In this document: piece after piece, positions 53,520-63,138 of the stretch | How positions within the stretch are numbered: position 1 is the first letter of the stretch | Layout of the letters: each line of letters begins with the position of its first letter | Source of the DNA: JBNJFY01 sp051747265 | GTDB lineage: Bacteria > Bacteroidota > Rhodothermia > Balneolales > Balneolaceae | Assembly (NCBI GenBank): GCA_051747265.1 | Contig: JBNJFY010000001.1 | Location: 620,001 to 684,000 of the forward strand | Direction of reading: 5' to 3' | Length of the DNA: 64,000 nucleotides | The notes under the pieces: generated by a model | Databases searched by the model: none | Seen by the model: only the letters and a program-made list of their open reading frames with translations | Told to the model about the DNA's origin: nothing | Translations under genes and position numbers: made by a program

Positions 53520-54611
53520 TTATTGAGTAGCGTGGGCTTGGGCTTCAATTTCATTTATGGGCTGTACCTGATTGGACTCCAGCACAACGGCACACTCCAA
53601 GGGTCGGATCAGAACGGAATCATTAGGCTCAAACATCATTCGGTTATCAGTATGTACTAGATACTCTCGCCCGTTAAGCAACACATGATAGGTGATATCG
53701 TGCCCCTTGAATTCGCGCCCTACTACAATCCCCGATTCCTCTTTTTCCTGATCCGTAGTAGGTTTCACCAAAGTGAGGTGTTCGGGGCGAATACTACATA
53801 AAATATTGCCACATACCTCACAATTTAACGGCATCTCACCAAAATCGGTTTGCGCTTTTTCTCCTTCCGCGTCCACATTAATAATATTGGTCCGACCCAG
53901 AAATTGCGCTACAAAGGAGGTTTTAGGGCGATAGTACACTTCTTCGGGGGTTCCCACTTGCTCGATACGCCCGTCATTCATTACCGCTATGCGATCCGCA
54001 AAAGACAACGCTTCCTCTTGGTCGTGAGTTACCAGAAGCGCACTCATGCCCGCGCGCTTCAGAATGGTGCGCACTTCCTCCCGTGTGGTCTGTCGCAGTA
54101 CCGCATCCAAATTGGAAAAAGGCTCGTCCAGTAAAACCAGCTTAGGTTCGGGGGCAATAGCTCGGGCTAATGCGACACGCTGCTGCTGTCCGCCGGAGAG
54201 TTCATTGGGACTACGATCCTTATAATCGCCCATGCCCGTCCGACATAGTACCTCCTCGGCAAACACATTCCGCTTATGCTTGGGCAGATCCTTCAATCCA
54301 AACGCAACGTTTTGCAGGGCAGTCATGTGGGGGAACAGGGCATAATCCTGAAATACAAACCCGATACCTCGTTTTTGGGGAGCCAGATGCTTTTGAGGGG
54401 ATTCAATCAATGCCCCTTCCAGATGTACGGTGCCCTCATCAGCCTGCTCGAAGCCGGCAATCAATCGCAAAGTAGTAGTTTTACCACAACCACTGGGACC
54501 CAACAGGGCAAATATTTCATCAGATTGCATATCAAATGAAATGTGATCAACCACTCTTTGCTGACCATCAAACGACTTGGTAAGCTGATTAATTTCTAGC
54601 AGCTTGCTCAT
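53520..54611 (-). CDS. Iron(III)-type ABC transporter ATP-binding protein
   Basis: 363 residues. Walker A is GPSGCGKTT, the Q-loop is in VFQDYALF, the signature is LSGGQQQRVALARA, and Walker B is LVLLDEPFSNLD. The C-terminal ~130 residues are an OB-like regulatory domain, as in FbpC. It energises uptake with the permease gene whose stop lies 1 bp before its ATG. Specificity (Fe(III), thiamine, or polyamine) is set by a binding protein not present here. The FbpC resemblance and the upstream palindrome favour iron. Confidence 0.9.
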   Translation of the reverse strand: MSKLLEINQLTKSFDGQQRVVDHISFDMQSDEIFALLGPSGCGKTTTLRLIAGFEQADEGTVHLEGALIESPQKHLAPQKRGIGFVFQDYALFPHMTALQNVAFGLKDLPKHKRNVFAEEVLCRTGMGDYKDRSPNELSGGQQQRVALARAIAPEPKLVLLDEPFSNLDAVLRQTTREEVRTILKRAGMSALLVTHDQEEALSFADRIAVMNDGRIEQVGTPEEVYYRPKTSFVAQFLGRTNIINVDAEGEKAQTDFGEMPLNCEVCGNILCSIRPEHLTLVKPTTDQEKEESGIVVGREFKGHDITYHVLLNGREYLVHTDNRMMFEPNDSVLIRPLECAVVLESNQVQPINEIEAQAHATQ

Positions 54612-54612
54612 A

Positions 54613-56199
54613 TTATGACCGAAATTCCTTGGTGAACAACAACCCTACAAAGAAGGATGAAAATAGTAATATCGAAATAGCGTATGGTGCCGCTTCCGCA
54701 AACATCGCCTCATTGGCATAACTCCACACATTGACCGCCAACGTACTAAATCCCGTAGGGGATAAAAGAAACGTGATAGAGAGTTCTTTCATTGCTGATA
54801 AAAAAACCAAGGCCATGGAGGCAATCATTCCTCGCTGCAACATTGGTAAAATGACCCGTACAAAAGCCATCCATCGGGATACGCCCAACGACTGCGCGGC
54901 CTCTTCAAGTTTCGGCGAAGCCTGGTAGAGCGCACTGCGAATCGGACCTATGGCTTCGGCCAAAAAATGCAACGCATACGCGATAATCAATAGTGCTAGT
55001 GATTGATATAGAACCGGTGTGGCGTACAGCGAGAAAAACACAAAAGCCAAAGCGAATGCCAACGGCGGAGTTGCGTATCCCAAATAGGAAATTCGTTCCA
55101 CTAGTTTGGTCCACCTAGACGGATACCTTACGCCCACATAAGCCAAAGGTACTGCCAGTAGAACTGTAATAAATGCTGCCGGAGCCGATGCTCGTACCGA
55201 ATTCCAGAATGCGGTCCCCAAATCAGGCAAGATAGTCATCAGGGCTTGTTGATTAATCCAATAGGCGATGGAGGCTACGGGTAGAATGATACCGATCAGC
55301 AGGATTAATCCCACAAACACCAAGGCGGGCGCTTTCCATGAAGATATTTTTAACAATCGCTGAGCCCGTTGTGCGCCAGATCCCAAGCGATGAAATATAG
55401 CTCGTTTCAATAATCGATATTCCAAGAATAGCGCACCGGTAGTCAACCCCAATAACATAAGCGCCAACCACGCCGCGTAGATACGATCATAGGCAGTCAT
55501 ATACTGAATGTACAAGGCGTAGCTGAACGTCTCGAAACGCATCAGTGATACCGTCCCGAAGTCGCCTAGCACATGTAGAAAGACCAGCAATCCACCCGCA
55601 TAAAAAGCCGGACGCAATTGAGGCAAAATGATTTTTACAAACGTTTGTTTGGCGTCATAACCCAATGAACGCGAAGCTTCCTCAATTGAAGGGTCAATGC
55701 CCAGCATCGCGGTTCGCAAATTGAGGTATAAATAGGGAAACGTGCATAGGCTCAGTACAATTAAGGAACCAGAAAAGCCGGATAACCGAGCTAGCTCCAA
55801 TCCCAGCCACTGATTCAAGGTACCGTAATAACCACCTAACCCCATCAAAGCATAGGCCATCACATAACTGGGTATGGCCAGCGGCAGAACTCCGATTATA
55901 GTGATCCATTTTCGAAATGGGATATCTATTCGAGTAGAAAGATAAGCTAAGGGTAAGGCCAGTAACGTATCCACCAAAAGCACGCCTACCGCCAAGGCCA
56001 TCGTATTCCCTAGCAACTCCAGGTTTCGATATCGAAAAACTATTACCGCTAATTCAGTAGGAGTGGCTCCAAAGGCACGTATACCCAAATATAACAACGG
56101 TACCAACACCCCAATGACCACCAGGACAATGGGAATATTGAAAAACCAAGGGGGTGTTCGTTTTCCTAAAAAGTTGCGGACCGTTTTCAAGATGACCAA
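54613..56199 (-). CDS. Iron ABC transporter fused permease (FbpB-like)
   Basis: 528 residues, twelve predicted transmembrane helices, made of two copies of the binding-protein-dependent permease module. EAA-type loops occur near residues ~175 (EEASRSLGYDAKQTF) and ~435 (LEEAAQSLGVSRWMAF). This is the typical length of FbpB/ThiP permeases. Translationally close to the ATPase gene. No substrate-binding gene is next to it, so the binding protein must lie elsewhere. A 19-bp palindrome lies 46 bp upstream of its start. Confidence 0.9.
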   Translation of the reverse strand: MVILKTVRNFLGKRTPPWFFNIPIVLVVIGVLVPLLYLGIRAFGATPTELAVIVFRYRNLELLGNTMALAVGVLLVDTLLALPLAYLSTRIDIPFRKWITIIGVLPLAIPSYVMAYALMGLGGYYGTLNQWLGLELARLSGFSGSLIVLSLCTFPYLYLNLRTAMLGIDPSIEEASRSLGYDAKQTFVKIILPQLRPAFYAGGLLVFLHVLGDFGTVSLMRFETFSYALYIQYMTAYDRIYAAWLALMLLGLTTGALFLEYRLLKRAIFHRLGSGAQRAQRLLKISSWKAPALVFVGLILLIGIILPVASIAYWINQQALMTILPDLGTAFWNSVRASAPAAFITVLLAVPLAYVGVRYPSRWTKLVERISYLGYATPPLAFALAFVFFSLYATPVLYQSLALLIIAYALHFLAEAIGPIRSALYQASPKLEEAAQSLGVSRWMAFVRVILPMLQRGMIASMALVFLSAMKELSITFLLSPTGFSTLAVNVWSYANEAMFAEAAPYAISILLFSSFFVGLLFTKEFRS

Positions 56200-56244
56200 T
56201 ACTGTTATCCGGCCAGTAAGAATGCTAAATAGATTTCAAAATAA

Positions 56245-56263
56245 ATTTAGACCGAATCTAAAT
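56245..56263. promoter_or_regulatory. 19-bp palindrome upstream of the iron ABC transporter (DtxR-like box)
   Basis: ATTTAGACCGAATCTAAAT: seven-base arms ATTTAGA/TCTAAAT around CCGAA, in the divergent gap 46 bp before the permease start. The TTTAG...CTAAA arms resemble sites of DtxR-family metal regulators. A second partial copy (GCTAAATAGATTT) lies just left at about 56224-56236. Confidence 0.5.
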
Positions 56264-56429
56264 AGAATACGGCATCAACGCAATCTAGCAGCCGATAATT
56301 TATCCTTTATCAAGCAAGTTTCTCTTTGTGCCATATAGTTTTCAGTTTTTTCATGGAATTATCTAATATTCAATTATACTTTATGAATTGAGGGGCAACT
56401 ATTTAATTTCGAAGAACTCTAGGATATTT

Positions 56430-56972
56430 ATGAGACAGCTAATCTATTTTTTCATTGTAGCCATCACCAGCATTTTTATGCTTCATGCTTGTGGACCTAG
56501 TGAAGAAGAACTCGAACGAGAGCGTCAAGCGCGTCAAGATTCTATTGAAGCAGCCCGGCAAGATAGTATTGAACGCGTTCGCGCGGAACAACAACGGCGT
56601 CAAGCGCGTCTTGATTCCATCGAAGCCGCTCGACAAGACAGTATTGAGCGTGCACGTAATCGCATCGTATTCGACAGCAATGGACCGCTGACCGTACAGG
56701 TAGAGTCTTGGCGATCAGAAGAGAAAGCGCAAGAGCGAGCTGACGTTTGGCAAGATCGTGGTTATGATCGAGCCTATGTAATCACCTATGGGGAAAAGGA
56801 AACCGGTGACGTCTGGTACCGGATCCGACTGGGGCGAGTAGCCACACACCAAATGGCCGAAAAATTGGTGGACAAACTGAAACGTCAGCATAACGTTCAG
56901 AAAGTGTGGATTGCACCGGCTAAAGAAGATGAGACTGTTCCTTCCGATGACGAAGAGATGATGAGCGACTAA
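56430..56972 (+). CDS. SPOR-domain lipoprotein
   Basis: 180 residues from ATG 56430 (MRQLIYFF); an upstream in-frame ATG adds 14. Signal peptide ends MLHAC-G. Residues ~25-85 are a charged helical repeat (ARQDSIEAARQDSIER twice, likely by duplication). The C-terminal SPOR domain (~95-170) has LTVQVESWRSEEKAQERAD and VWYRIRLGRVATHQMAEKL. SPOR domains bind denuded septal peptidoglycan, so a division or envelope role is likely. Followed 60 bp later by the DUF4136 lipoprotein gene. Confidence 0.88.
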   Translation: MRQLIYFFIVAITSIFMLHACGPSEEELERERQARQDSIEAARQDSIERVRAEQQRRQARLDSIEAARQDSIERARNRIVFDSNGPLTVQVESWRSEEKAQERADVWQDRGYDRAYVITYGEKETGDVWYRIRLGRVATHQMAEKLVDKLKRQHNVQKVWIAPAKEDETVPSDDEEMMSD

Positions 56973-57032
56973 GCGATCACCTTGAACAGATACATTCCGT
57001 ATGAATTTTTACGGCAAGATGACGGGAGCGAA

Positions 57033-57575
57033 ATGCGATTAATTAGTAATCCGGTGCGTGCATCTTTAATGTTGGCGCTTGTAGCGGTGTTTGCATGGAG
57101 TTGTCAATCCAGTGAACGTCTCGCTATTCAAGCGCTTTCCCAATATTCCACCTATGATGCTCCGACACCTCGCCTATTATCTTCGCAAGATCCTGCTTTT
57201 CAATGGATGCAATTGCAAGAGCGCATTCAACGTGAACTTCAGCAACAAGTACCCGAAATGGGGCTGGAATATTCATCGAGTAGACCGGAGTTGTCGTTTT
57301 ACACTTACACCATTGACCAACGCTTAGCTCAAACGCCCGTTTTACCCTACCAAACTACTGGTTATGGTTTGGGTGGTAAACGGTTAACTCCCCTCACCGA
57401 CTTATCGGATGGCGTCTTAATCATGGATGTGGTTGATCCGGTCAACAAACGTTTACTTTGGCGTGGGCATGTCGCATTACCCTTGGATAATAGTGAGCAA
57501 ACCTACACCAATCTTCCCAATGCCATACGCGTACTTCTTTCCAAAGCCTCCGATGCGCTAAGTGCTTCATCATAA
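57033..57575 (+). CDS. DUF4136-like lipoprotein
   Basis: 180 residues from ATG 57033; a TTG start at 56982 would add 17. The signal peptide ends FAWSC-Q. The body, from ALSQYSTYDAP to LLSKASDAL, follows the DUF4136 plan: an acidic strand-loop repeat, SDGVLIMDVVDPVNKRLLWRGHV, then a C-terminal helix. Function unknown; likely an outer-membrane lipoprotein. Linked to the SPOR and hydrolase genes on the same strand. Confidence 0.75.
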   Translation: MRLISNPVRASLMLALVAVFAWSCQSSERLAIQALSQYSTYDAPTPRLLSSQDPAFQWMQLQERIQRELQQQVPEMGLEYSSSRPELSFYTYTIDQRLAQTPVLPYQTTGYGLGGKRLTPLTDLSDGVLIMDVVDPVNKRLLWRGHVALPLDNSEQTYTNLPNAIRVLLSKASDALSASS

Positions 57576-57586
57576 TAATCGGTACC

Positions 57587-58585
57587 ATGGATCTATTGAA
57601 CCGTGGCCTCATTCCCGAACTGCCCACCGTGACTGATGATCTGCGCCAACTGGAGCAAATCATCAAACGGCGGGAAGACGCCTACCCCGATTTACGCCAA
57701 GAAGCCAGAGCACATATTGTTTGGCATCCCCGTCATCAGTATCGCACCTCTCCGTTTGCACTTGTCTACCTACATGGGTTTACCGCCTCCTTAGGCGAGG
57801 GGGAACCGGTGCATCGCACGTTGGCCCATCGCTTCGGTATGAATCTATACTTAGCTCGGTTAGCTGGACATGGTCGAGGCCCGGACGGATTCCATCGCAT
57901 CAAAGCGCGACACTTTGTAGAATCGGCCGCCTATGCCTTGGCTGTAGGCCGGGCCATTGGCAAACGCGTTATACTGATGGGAACATCAACCGGAGCCGCA
58001 TTGGCTCTACATTTGGCTGCCCATCTCCCGTTTATCTCAGGATTAATACTCTATTCACCGTTGATACGCTTTTATCGCTCAATGGTCAGTGTACTGGGAC
58101 GGCCATCAGTGCAGTTTTTGACCAAACTGATTTTGGGGCAGGATTACATTACCAATAAAAACAACTTGGAACCTCCTCTGAATCGGGTATGGGATCCCAA
58201 ATATCGCTTAGAAGGGTTGGCAGCCTTAGTCTCCCTCATAAGGAGAACCATGCGACCAAATACTTTTCAGCGCATTCACCAACCTGCCTTTTTGGGTTAC
58301 TATTATAAAAACGAAGAAGAGCAGGACACCACGGTTTCCGTAAAGGCAATGTTGGAGATGTTTGATCAGCTGGCCACCGATCCGACCCTAAAACGAAAGT
58401 GCTCCTTCAGTAAAGCCGAAGCCCACGTGATCGGATCTTCTCTAACGTCGAAAAGCATTCGGCATGTACTCGACGAAACAGACCGATTTATCCATGACAT
58501 GTTAGACATTTCTCCTTATTGCACTTTAAATGAAGCGGTCACGTTTATTAAAAAACAGCCACTATACGACCAGAAGGCTAATTAA
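57587..58585 (+). CDS. Alpha/beta hydrolase
   Basis: 332 residues. HG loop LVYLHGFTASLGEG and nucleophile elbow LMGTSTGAALAL (Ser in GTSTG) are standard. The catalytic His is probably in SKAEAHVIGS near residue 285; the acid residue is not certain. No signal peptide. It could be an esterase or lysophospholipase-type enzyme. It starts 11 bp after the DUF4136 gene. An intrinsic terminator follows at 58696. Confidence 0.85.
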   Translation: MDLLNRGLIPELPTVTDDLRQLEQIIKRREDAYPDLRQEARAHIVWHPRHQYRTSPFALVYLHGFTASLGEGEPVHRTLAHRFGMNLYLARLAGHGRGPDGFHRIKARHFVESAAYALAVGRAIGKRVILMGTSTGAALALHLAAHLPFISGLILYSPLIRFYRSMVSVLGRPSVQFLTKLILGQDYITNKNNLEPPLNRVWDPKYRLEGLAALVSLIRRTMRPNTFQRIHQPAFLGYYYKNEEEQDTTVSVKAMLEMFDQLATDPTLKRKCSFSKAEAHVIGSSLTSKSIRHVLDETDRFIHDMLDISPYCTLNEAVTFIKKQPLYDQKAN

Positions 58586-58695
58586 TAACTTTTAATATCA
58601 TTTGGGATATTATTTGGTCTAAACATTTGTTTTAAAGTTGAATTCTTCTGAATTTAAATAGCGCTCAAGTAGCGTCTCTCTTGATGAATAGTCAG

Positions 58696-58733
58696 GGCAT
58701 CACAATTGATAGTTGTGATGCCTTCTTTTTTTT
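58696..58733 (+). terminator. Intrinsic terminator after the hydrolase gene
   Basis: A perfect ten-base stem GGCATCACAA/TTGTGATGCC with a seven-base loop is followed by TCTTTTTTTTT. The other ~160 bp of the gap to 58892 are A/T-rich with no clear feature. Confidence 0.85.
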
Positions 58734-58891
58734 GAACCCTTCCTTCTTGGTTTACGTACGCTCCCTCCTAGTCGGCTTTTTTTAATATTCCTCCATATTG
58801 ATATACTGTTCCATTACCTTTTCGGGCATGAAGTAGTTATTATCTATCTTCAGAAATTCACGCATTTGCTGAGAATAACAATTGACCGGAC

Positions 58892-59257
58892 ATGAATAAT
58901 TTTTCCATTAAACATCGCGAGAAAGACAGTTTAGATGTACTGGAGCTGAGTGGCGAGTTGGACGCTCATACTGCATCTCAGTTGGAGGATTCGCTCAAGC
59001 GGCTTATTGATAAGAAGAAGTACGATATCATTGTCAACTGTAAAGATCTCAAATATATCGCCAGTGCAGGGTTGGGTGTTTTTATGGCATATATCGAAGA
59101 TGTGCGCGATTTGGGCGGGGATATTAAACTCTCCAATATGAATCCCAAGGTATATAATGTTTTTGATTTACTGGGATTTCCCACCTTGTACGATATCCTA
59201 GAAGATGAACAGCAGGCTATTGAACGATTTAAAAAAGAAAAGCAGCAGAAAAGTTGA
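58892..59257 (+). CDS. STAS-domain anti-sigma factor antagonist (RsbV-like)
   Basis: 121 residues, one STAS domain. The phosphorylatable serine is in YIASAGLGVF (the ASAG motif). Together with the next two genes it makes an Rsb partner-switching module. The RsbW-like kinase phosphorylates this serine, and the PP2C phosphatase at 59714 removes it. Charged C-terminal tail (RFKKEKQQKS). No sigma factor gene is adjacent, so the output may be a sigma factor elsewhere or a non-sigma target. Confidence 0.92.
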   Translation: MNNFSIKHREKDSLDVLELSGELDAHTASQLEDSLKRLIDKKKYDIIVNCKDLKYIASAGLGVFMAYIEDVRDLGGDIKLSNMNPKVYNVFDLLGFPTLYDILEDEQQAIERFKKEKQQKS

Positions 59258-59277
59258 TCTAGTCAACCCCTACGGTA

Positions 59278-59703
59278 TTGCCTACAGATAGCACTACATA
59301 TAGTCTGACGGTGAATGCGTCTACCAAGCACTTGGCCAAAGTTCGGAATTTTGTGGCCAAGCATGCCCGTCGTGCCGGCTTTATAGATGCCGACATTGCC
59401 GATATACGTCTGGCGGTGGACGAGGCTTATACCAATATCATCAAACATGCTTATCAATTTGATGATAGCCGAGAGGTGGATATTTCCATAGAAATTGATG
59501 ACGATCTGATATCCATTTCCATCTATGACGATGGCGAACCTTTTGATATGGATAATTATGAAGCTCCCGATGTGGCCAAAAAAATCAAGCAAAAGAAACG
59601 GGGCGGTGTAGGTGTGTATCTGATTAATAAATTGATGGACAAGGTCGAGTACCTGCACAATCAAGATGGGCTAAACGAAATTCGCATGATAAAAAAACGG
59701 TAA
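59278..59703 (+). CDS. RsbW-like anti-sigma factor kinase
   Basis: 141 residues from a TTG start (59278), 20 bp after the STAS stop. HATPase motifs are intact: N box LAVDEAYTNIIKHAY, G1 YDDGEPFD, G2 RGGVGVYLI. It is expected to bind the STAS protein and phosphorylate its serine. The regulatory role is inferred from the operon. Confidence 0.9.
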   Translation: MPTDSTTYSLTVNASTKHLAKVRNFVAKHARRAGFIDADIADIRLAVDEAYTNIIKHAYQFDDSREVDISIEIDDDLISISIYDDGEPFDMDNYEAPDVAKKIKQKKRGGVGVYLINKLMDKVEYLHNQDGLNEIRMIKKR

Positions 59704-59713
59704 GGGCATCCAA

Positions 59714-61450
59714 GTGAACGAGCGTGCTTCCTCTAGAGATCATGACCATAGTCGGTTTGAACTGCGTACCATTCTGGACACCAGTCGACTGCTGATTGAG
59801 TCTCATGATCCCAATTTTGTACTCAACAATTTACTGCTCATCACCATGGGCAAATTGCTGATCACCAAAGGGTTGGTGCTCACCTATCAACCTTGGTCCA
59901 GCAATTATACTGTAGATTGCACCAAAGGACCAACAGGTCTTACCGAAGGGGATGAGATTACGCTGGATTGGGATGATCGCTATAAAGAGCAGGCGGTTAT
60001 TCAAGTAGCCGACGAAGACCTTAGTTTGCCCCCTGCTTTGCGAAAGAAAGGGTTCTGTACCTTCCTGAATTTACGCACCAGTAACCACCATATCGGCTTT
60101 CTGGTCATTGGTCCTAAATTGGGACAACACGAGTTAACGCAGCATGAGTTAGAGTTTATCGAAAGTTTGGCCATCATATCTGCGGTAGCCATTTCCAATT
60201 CCCGTATGATTACCGAACTCAAACGGATCAACCGTAAACTGGATCGCAAAGTTTACGAACTTAACACCCTGTTCGATCTGAGCAAGGATTTCAATATGAT
60301 GGTGGATCGGGATCAGATCATCCGGGTATTTAAATTTGCCATGTTAGGGCAAATGCTGATTCGAAAGTTCTTCTTTATTCTGGAGCGAGAAGAGGAACGC
60401 GAGGTGGTGACTACCAGCGGTATTACCGATCCGCCGGATCCGGAGACCGTTGATCAGTTTTTTGAGTTTGGGGATGATGTGCAGCTCATCGATGAACAAT
60501 TGAGCGAAGAATTTCCCTTTTTAAAAGAGCATGATATTCAAGCCATCATTGCGCTACGGTTTCAAGATGACAAGTTAGCGGTAATCGGGGTTGGACCACG
60601 GGCCAATAATGAAGGCTACAGTGAATCGGATTACAATTTTTTGAGTTCGCTCGGTAACCTAGCCCTCTTATCCATCCAGAAAACCTTCCTATTGGAAGAA
60701 CGCATTGAGAAAGGGCGTTTGGAAGAGGAGCTCAATATCGCACAGACCATCCAGGAAGGGCTGTTGCCCGATCCCCTGCCCGAAGTACCCGATTTACAAA
60801 TAGCGGCCCGAAATATTTCATCGCACCAGGTTGGCGGAGATTATTTTGATATCATTCCCACCCCTCAAAAGAATGTGCTATTTGCCATTGCCGATGTCAC
60901 CGGTAAAGGTATGCCCGCGGCATTACTGATGGCCAATTTGCAAGCCATGTTGCATACGCTCACGCCCTTGGATATCACTTTATCTGAAGCGACAGAGCGA
61001 ATCAACGATATTATTTTTGAGAATACGCCCTCTAACAAATTTATCACCTTTTTCTGGGGAAGTTATAATCCCGAGCTACACCGACTCCGCTACGTGAACG
61101 CCGGGCATAATCCCCCCCTGTTGTTTCATCAAGGCCAGGATGAACCAGAGGAGCTCACTGAGGGTGGGATGATTTTGGGAGCCATGGCCACCATGATGCC
61201 TTATGAGCAGGCTGAGATTACCATTGAAGATGGTGATTTGCTTGTATTGTATACGGATGGCGTCACCGAAGCCATGTCTGCGGAAGAAGAGGAATACGGC
61301 GAAGAACGATTACTAAAATGCCTACAAGATCACCGAGATCAGGATCCCGAGCGTATCCTGCAAGCCGTGGTGGATGATATTTTGGATTTCAGCGAAGGCA
61401 TCCAACACGACGATATCACCTTGGTGGTGGTAAAGGCGAAGGTAGATTAG
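59714..61450 (+). CDS. GAF-domain PP2C-type serine phosphatase (RsbU/SpoIIE-like)
   Basis: 578 residues from GTG 59714, 10 bp after the RsbW-like stop. Two GAF-like domains (~25-165 and ~195-335) precede a SpoIIE/PP2C domain (~360-575) with IADVTGKGMPAALLMA and VLYTDGVTEA as metal motifs. A linking coiled coil (LEEELNIAQTIQEGLLP) leads into the phosphatase, as in RsbU/RsbP. The GAF domains probably sense a small ligand or redox state. It should dephosphorylate the STAS protein. Its last 35 bp overlap the mltF 3' end on the opposite strand. Confidence 0.93.
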   Translation: MNERASSRDHDHSRFELRTILDTSRLLIESHDPNFVLNNLLLITMGKLLITKGLVLTYQPWSSNYTVDCTKGPTGLTEGDEITLDWDDRYKEQAVIQVADEDLSLPPALRKKGFCTFLNLRTSNHHIGFLVIGPKLGQHELTQHELEFIESLAIISAVAISNSRMITELKRINRKLDRKVYELNTLFDLSKDFNMMVDRDQIIRVFKFAMLGQMLIRKFFFILEREEEREVVTTSGITDPPDPETVDQFFEFGDDVQLIDEQLSEEFPFLKEHDIQAIIALRFQDDKLAVIGVGPRANNEGYSESDYNFLSSLGNLALLSIQKTFLLEERIEKGRLEEELNIAQTIQEGLLPDPLPEVPDLQIAARNISSHQVGGDYFDIIPTPQKNVLFAIADVTGKGMPAALLMANLQAMLHTLTPLDITLSEATERINDIIFENTPSNKFITFFWGSYNPELHRLRYVNAGHNPPLLFHQGQDEPEELTEGGMILGAMATMMPYEQAEITIEDGDLLVLYTDGVTEAMSAEEEEYGEERLLKCLQDHRDQDPERILQAVVDDILDFSEGIQHDDITLVVVKAKVD

Positions 61451-62969
61451 GGGCAAAGGTTTTTATTCCCAATACACCTTGATTACTCTCGCTATCCTGT
61501 TCGGCCAGGGACATGATCGCTTTATATGTCTGATATCGGTTCATAATGCCCCGAACGTATCGAACCGTCTCAATTCCCCTACAGAAACCGTACCGGGCTC
61601 GACTGTAGTATTTTCGCTGCATCAATTTGAGGAGCGCATCTTCAATATTTTCCCACTCATTGGGATTTTTATTGGCATCAATGGCTAACCTACGGGCATC
61701 GGCTACATGTCCTTGACCGACATTATAGGAGGCCAGCGCAAATTTCCACTGGTTGGTTGAGTCTAAATATGAATAATGATCCAGGTGCTCGCTCATAATA
61801 CGAACTCCTTCCCGAATATTGATTTCCGGGTCAAAGAGTTTTTCTTTATTACTCACTTCTGAAAAACGAGGCAGAATTTGCATCAGTCCCACGGCACCGG
61901 CCCAACTGGTTGACTCCGGATTGAACTTAGACTCTTGGGCTATAATGGCAGTAATCAGCAGCCAATCCATATTAGCGGAGTCAGCCACCGTTTTAATTAA
62001 TCCATCATACGGTGAAATACTACCCGTGGACTCATAACGCTCTTGGGAAGCGTAGAAATATTGTATTTGAGGTGATTCTTGGAAATATCGTTTGCGCAGC
62101 ACGTTTAAGAAGGCAGAGCGTTTAGGCCTTTCATCCGGTTCTCCGAATCGGAAATGCTGATATAAGAAGCGATTCATCTCCGTTTCCAAATCGGAGGCGT
62201 TTTTACGTATGGCCCAAGCAATTGTATCATTTCGGGCAATGGTTGGACCTTCCACCAAGCTACCTAGATATTTATTTACCGCTTGATACATATTGTTATC
62301 AGCAATGGTAGCCAGATATTCGCCCCGTTGAACTCGCGTCAACAGTGCCTCGGTGTCCATATCATCGGGCACCAAATTGATATCGAAATCATAACCGTAC
62401 TTCTGTTCCATCTCAATCAGCCGGAAATAGTAGGATGAATTTCGTCGAACACTGATTGGGGTACCCTGCAGCTCTTCCAATGTCTGTGGTAGGGGATCTA
62501 CCTGATCGGATAACACTACGATCTGATTAACCAAATTATACGGCCGAGTAAAGGTTACGTATTGGTTACGCTCCGGGGTAATGGTATAATTATCAGCAAT
62601 GACATCGCCATCCCCGCGGTTTAGAATATCATAAGGATTATCATCTCGTTTTAGGATCACCACATCCAGCGCTAAATCATGCTGGTGAGCAAAGCGTTGC
62701 ATCATCTCATACTCAAACCCGCGCTCCACTCCCTGATGCAAAAAATAAGAGCTGGAGCTGTAAGAAGTGATCATGCGAAGCACTCCACTTTGCTTGATAT
62801 CCTGCCAATCTCGCTCTACCGGTTCCACCACGTTAACTTCCAGTTGATCGCGATCAGGAGTCGGCTCATCGACCGAACAAGCTGAAGTAATCAGCAAAGC
62901 AGTGGGTATCAGCAGCTTCGCCAATTGTGGTGATGGGGTTGGTATGTATGCCAGGGCTTGTTTAAACAT
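61416..62969 (-). CDS. mltF: MltF-like membrane-bound lytic transglycosylase
   Basis: 517 residues. The signal peptide ends ITSAC-S, so it is lipid-anchored. Residues ~60-300 are an amino-acid-binding-protein-like domain (VLRMITSYSSSSYFLHQG). Residues ~325-500 are an SLT domain with the catalytic glutamate in AIIAQESKFNPE and the GAVGLMQILP motif. It cuts murein to form 1,6-anhydro-muramic acid, at the outer membrane, with the N-terminal domain controlling activity. The 3' end overlaps the phosphatase gene by 35 bp, in convergent orientation. A TTTG-N19-TATCTTGC promoter precedes it. Confidence 0.93.
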   Translation of the reverse strand: MFKQALAYIPTPSPQLAKLLIPTALLITSACSVDEPTPDRDQLEVNVVEPVERDWQDIKQSGVLRMITSYSSSSYFLHQGVERGFEYEMMQRFAHQHDLALDVVILKRDDNPYDILNRGDGDVIADNYTITPERNQYVTFTRPYNLVNQIVVLSDQVDPLPQTLEELQGTPISVRRNSSYYFRLIEMEQKYGYDFDINLVPDDMDTEALLTRVQRGEYLATIADNNMYQAVNKYLGSLVEGPTIARNDTIAWAIRKNASDLETEMNRFLYQHFRFGEPDERPKRSAFLNVLRKRYFQESPQIQYFYASQERYESTGSISPYDGLIKTVADSANMDWLLITAIIAQESKFNPESTSWAGAVGLMQILPRFSEVSNKEKLFDPEINIREGVRIMSEHLDHYSYLDSTNQWKFALASYNVGQGHVADARRLAIDANKNPNEWENIEDALLKLMQRKYYSRARYGFCRGIETVRYVRGIMNRYQTYKAIMSLAEQDSESNQGVLGIKTFAPNLPSPLPPPR

Positions 62970-62996
62970 AGCCGTTGTGCCTTTGTAGATCTATTC

Positions 62997-63027
62997 GCAA
63001 GATAGAGCGGTTTTTGATTTAGGCAAA
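62997..63027 (-). promoter_or_regulatory. Promoter of mltF
   Basis: Read on the minus strand: TTTG, 19 bases, TATCTTGC (one mismatch to TAnnTTTG), about 30 bp upstream of the ATG. Confidence 0.45.
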
Positions 63028-63138
63028 CTTTTTGGTGACAGACTCTTGAAACATAACGCCTTAGACGTACAAACAATTACCCGGTTTCATCTTTACACCT
63101 AACGTTAAACATTATTATACTCTACAGCATTTTTCGAT

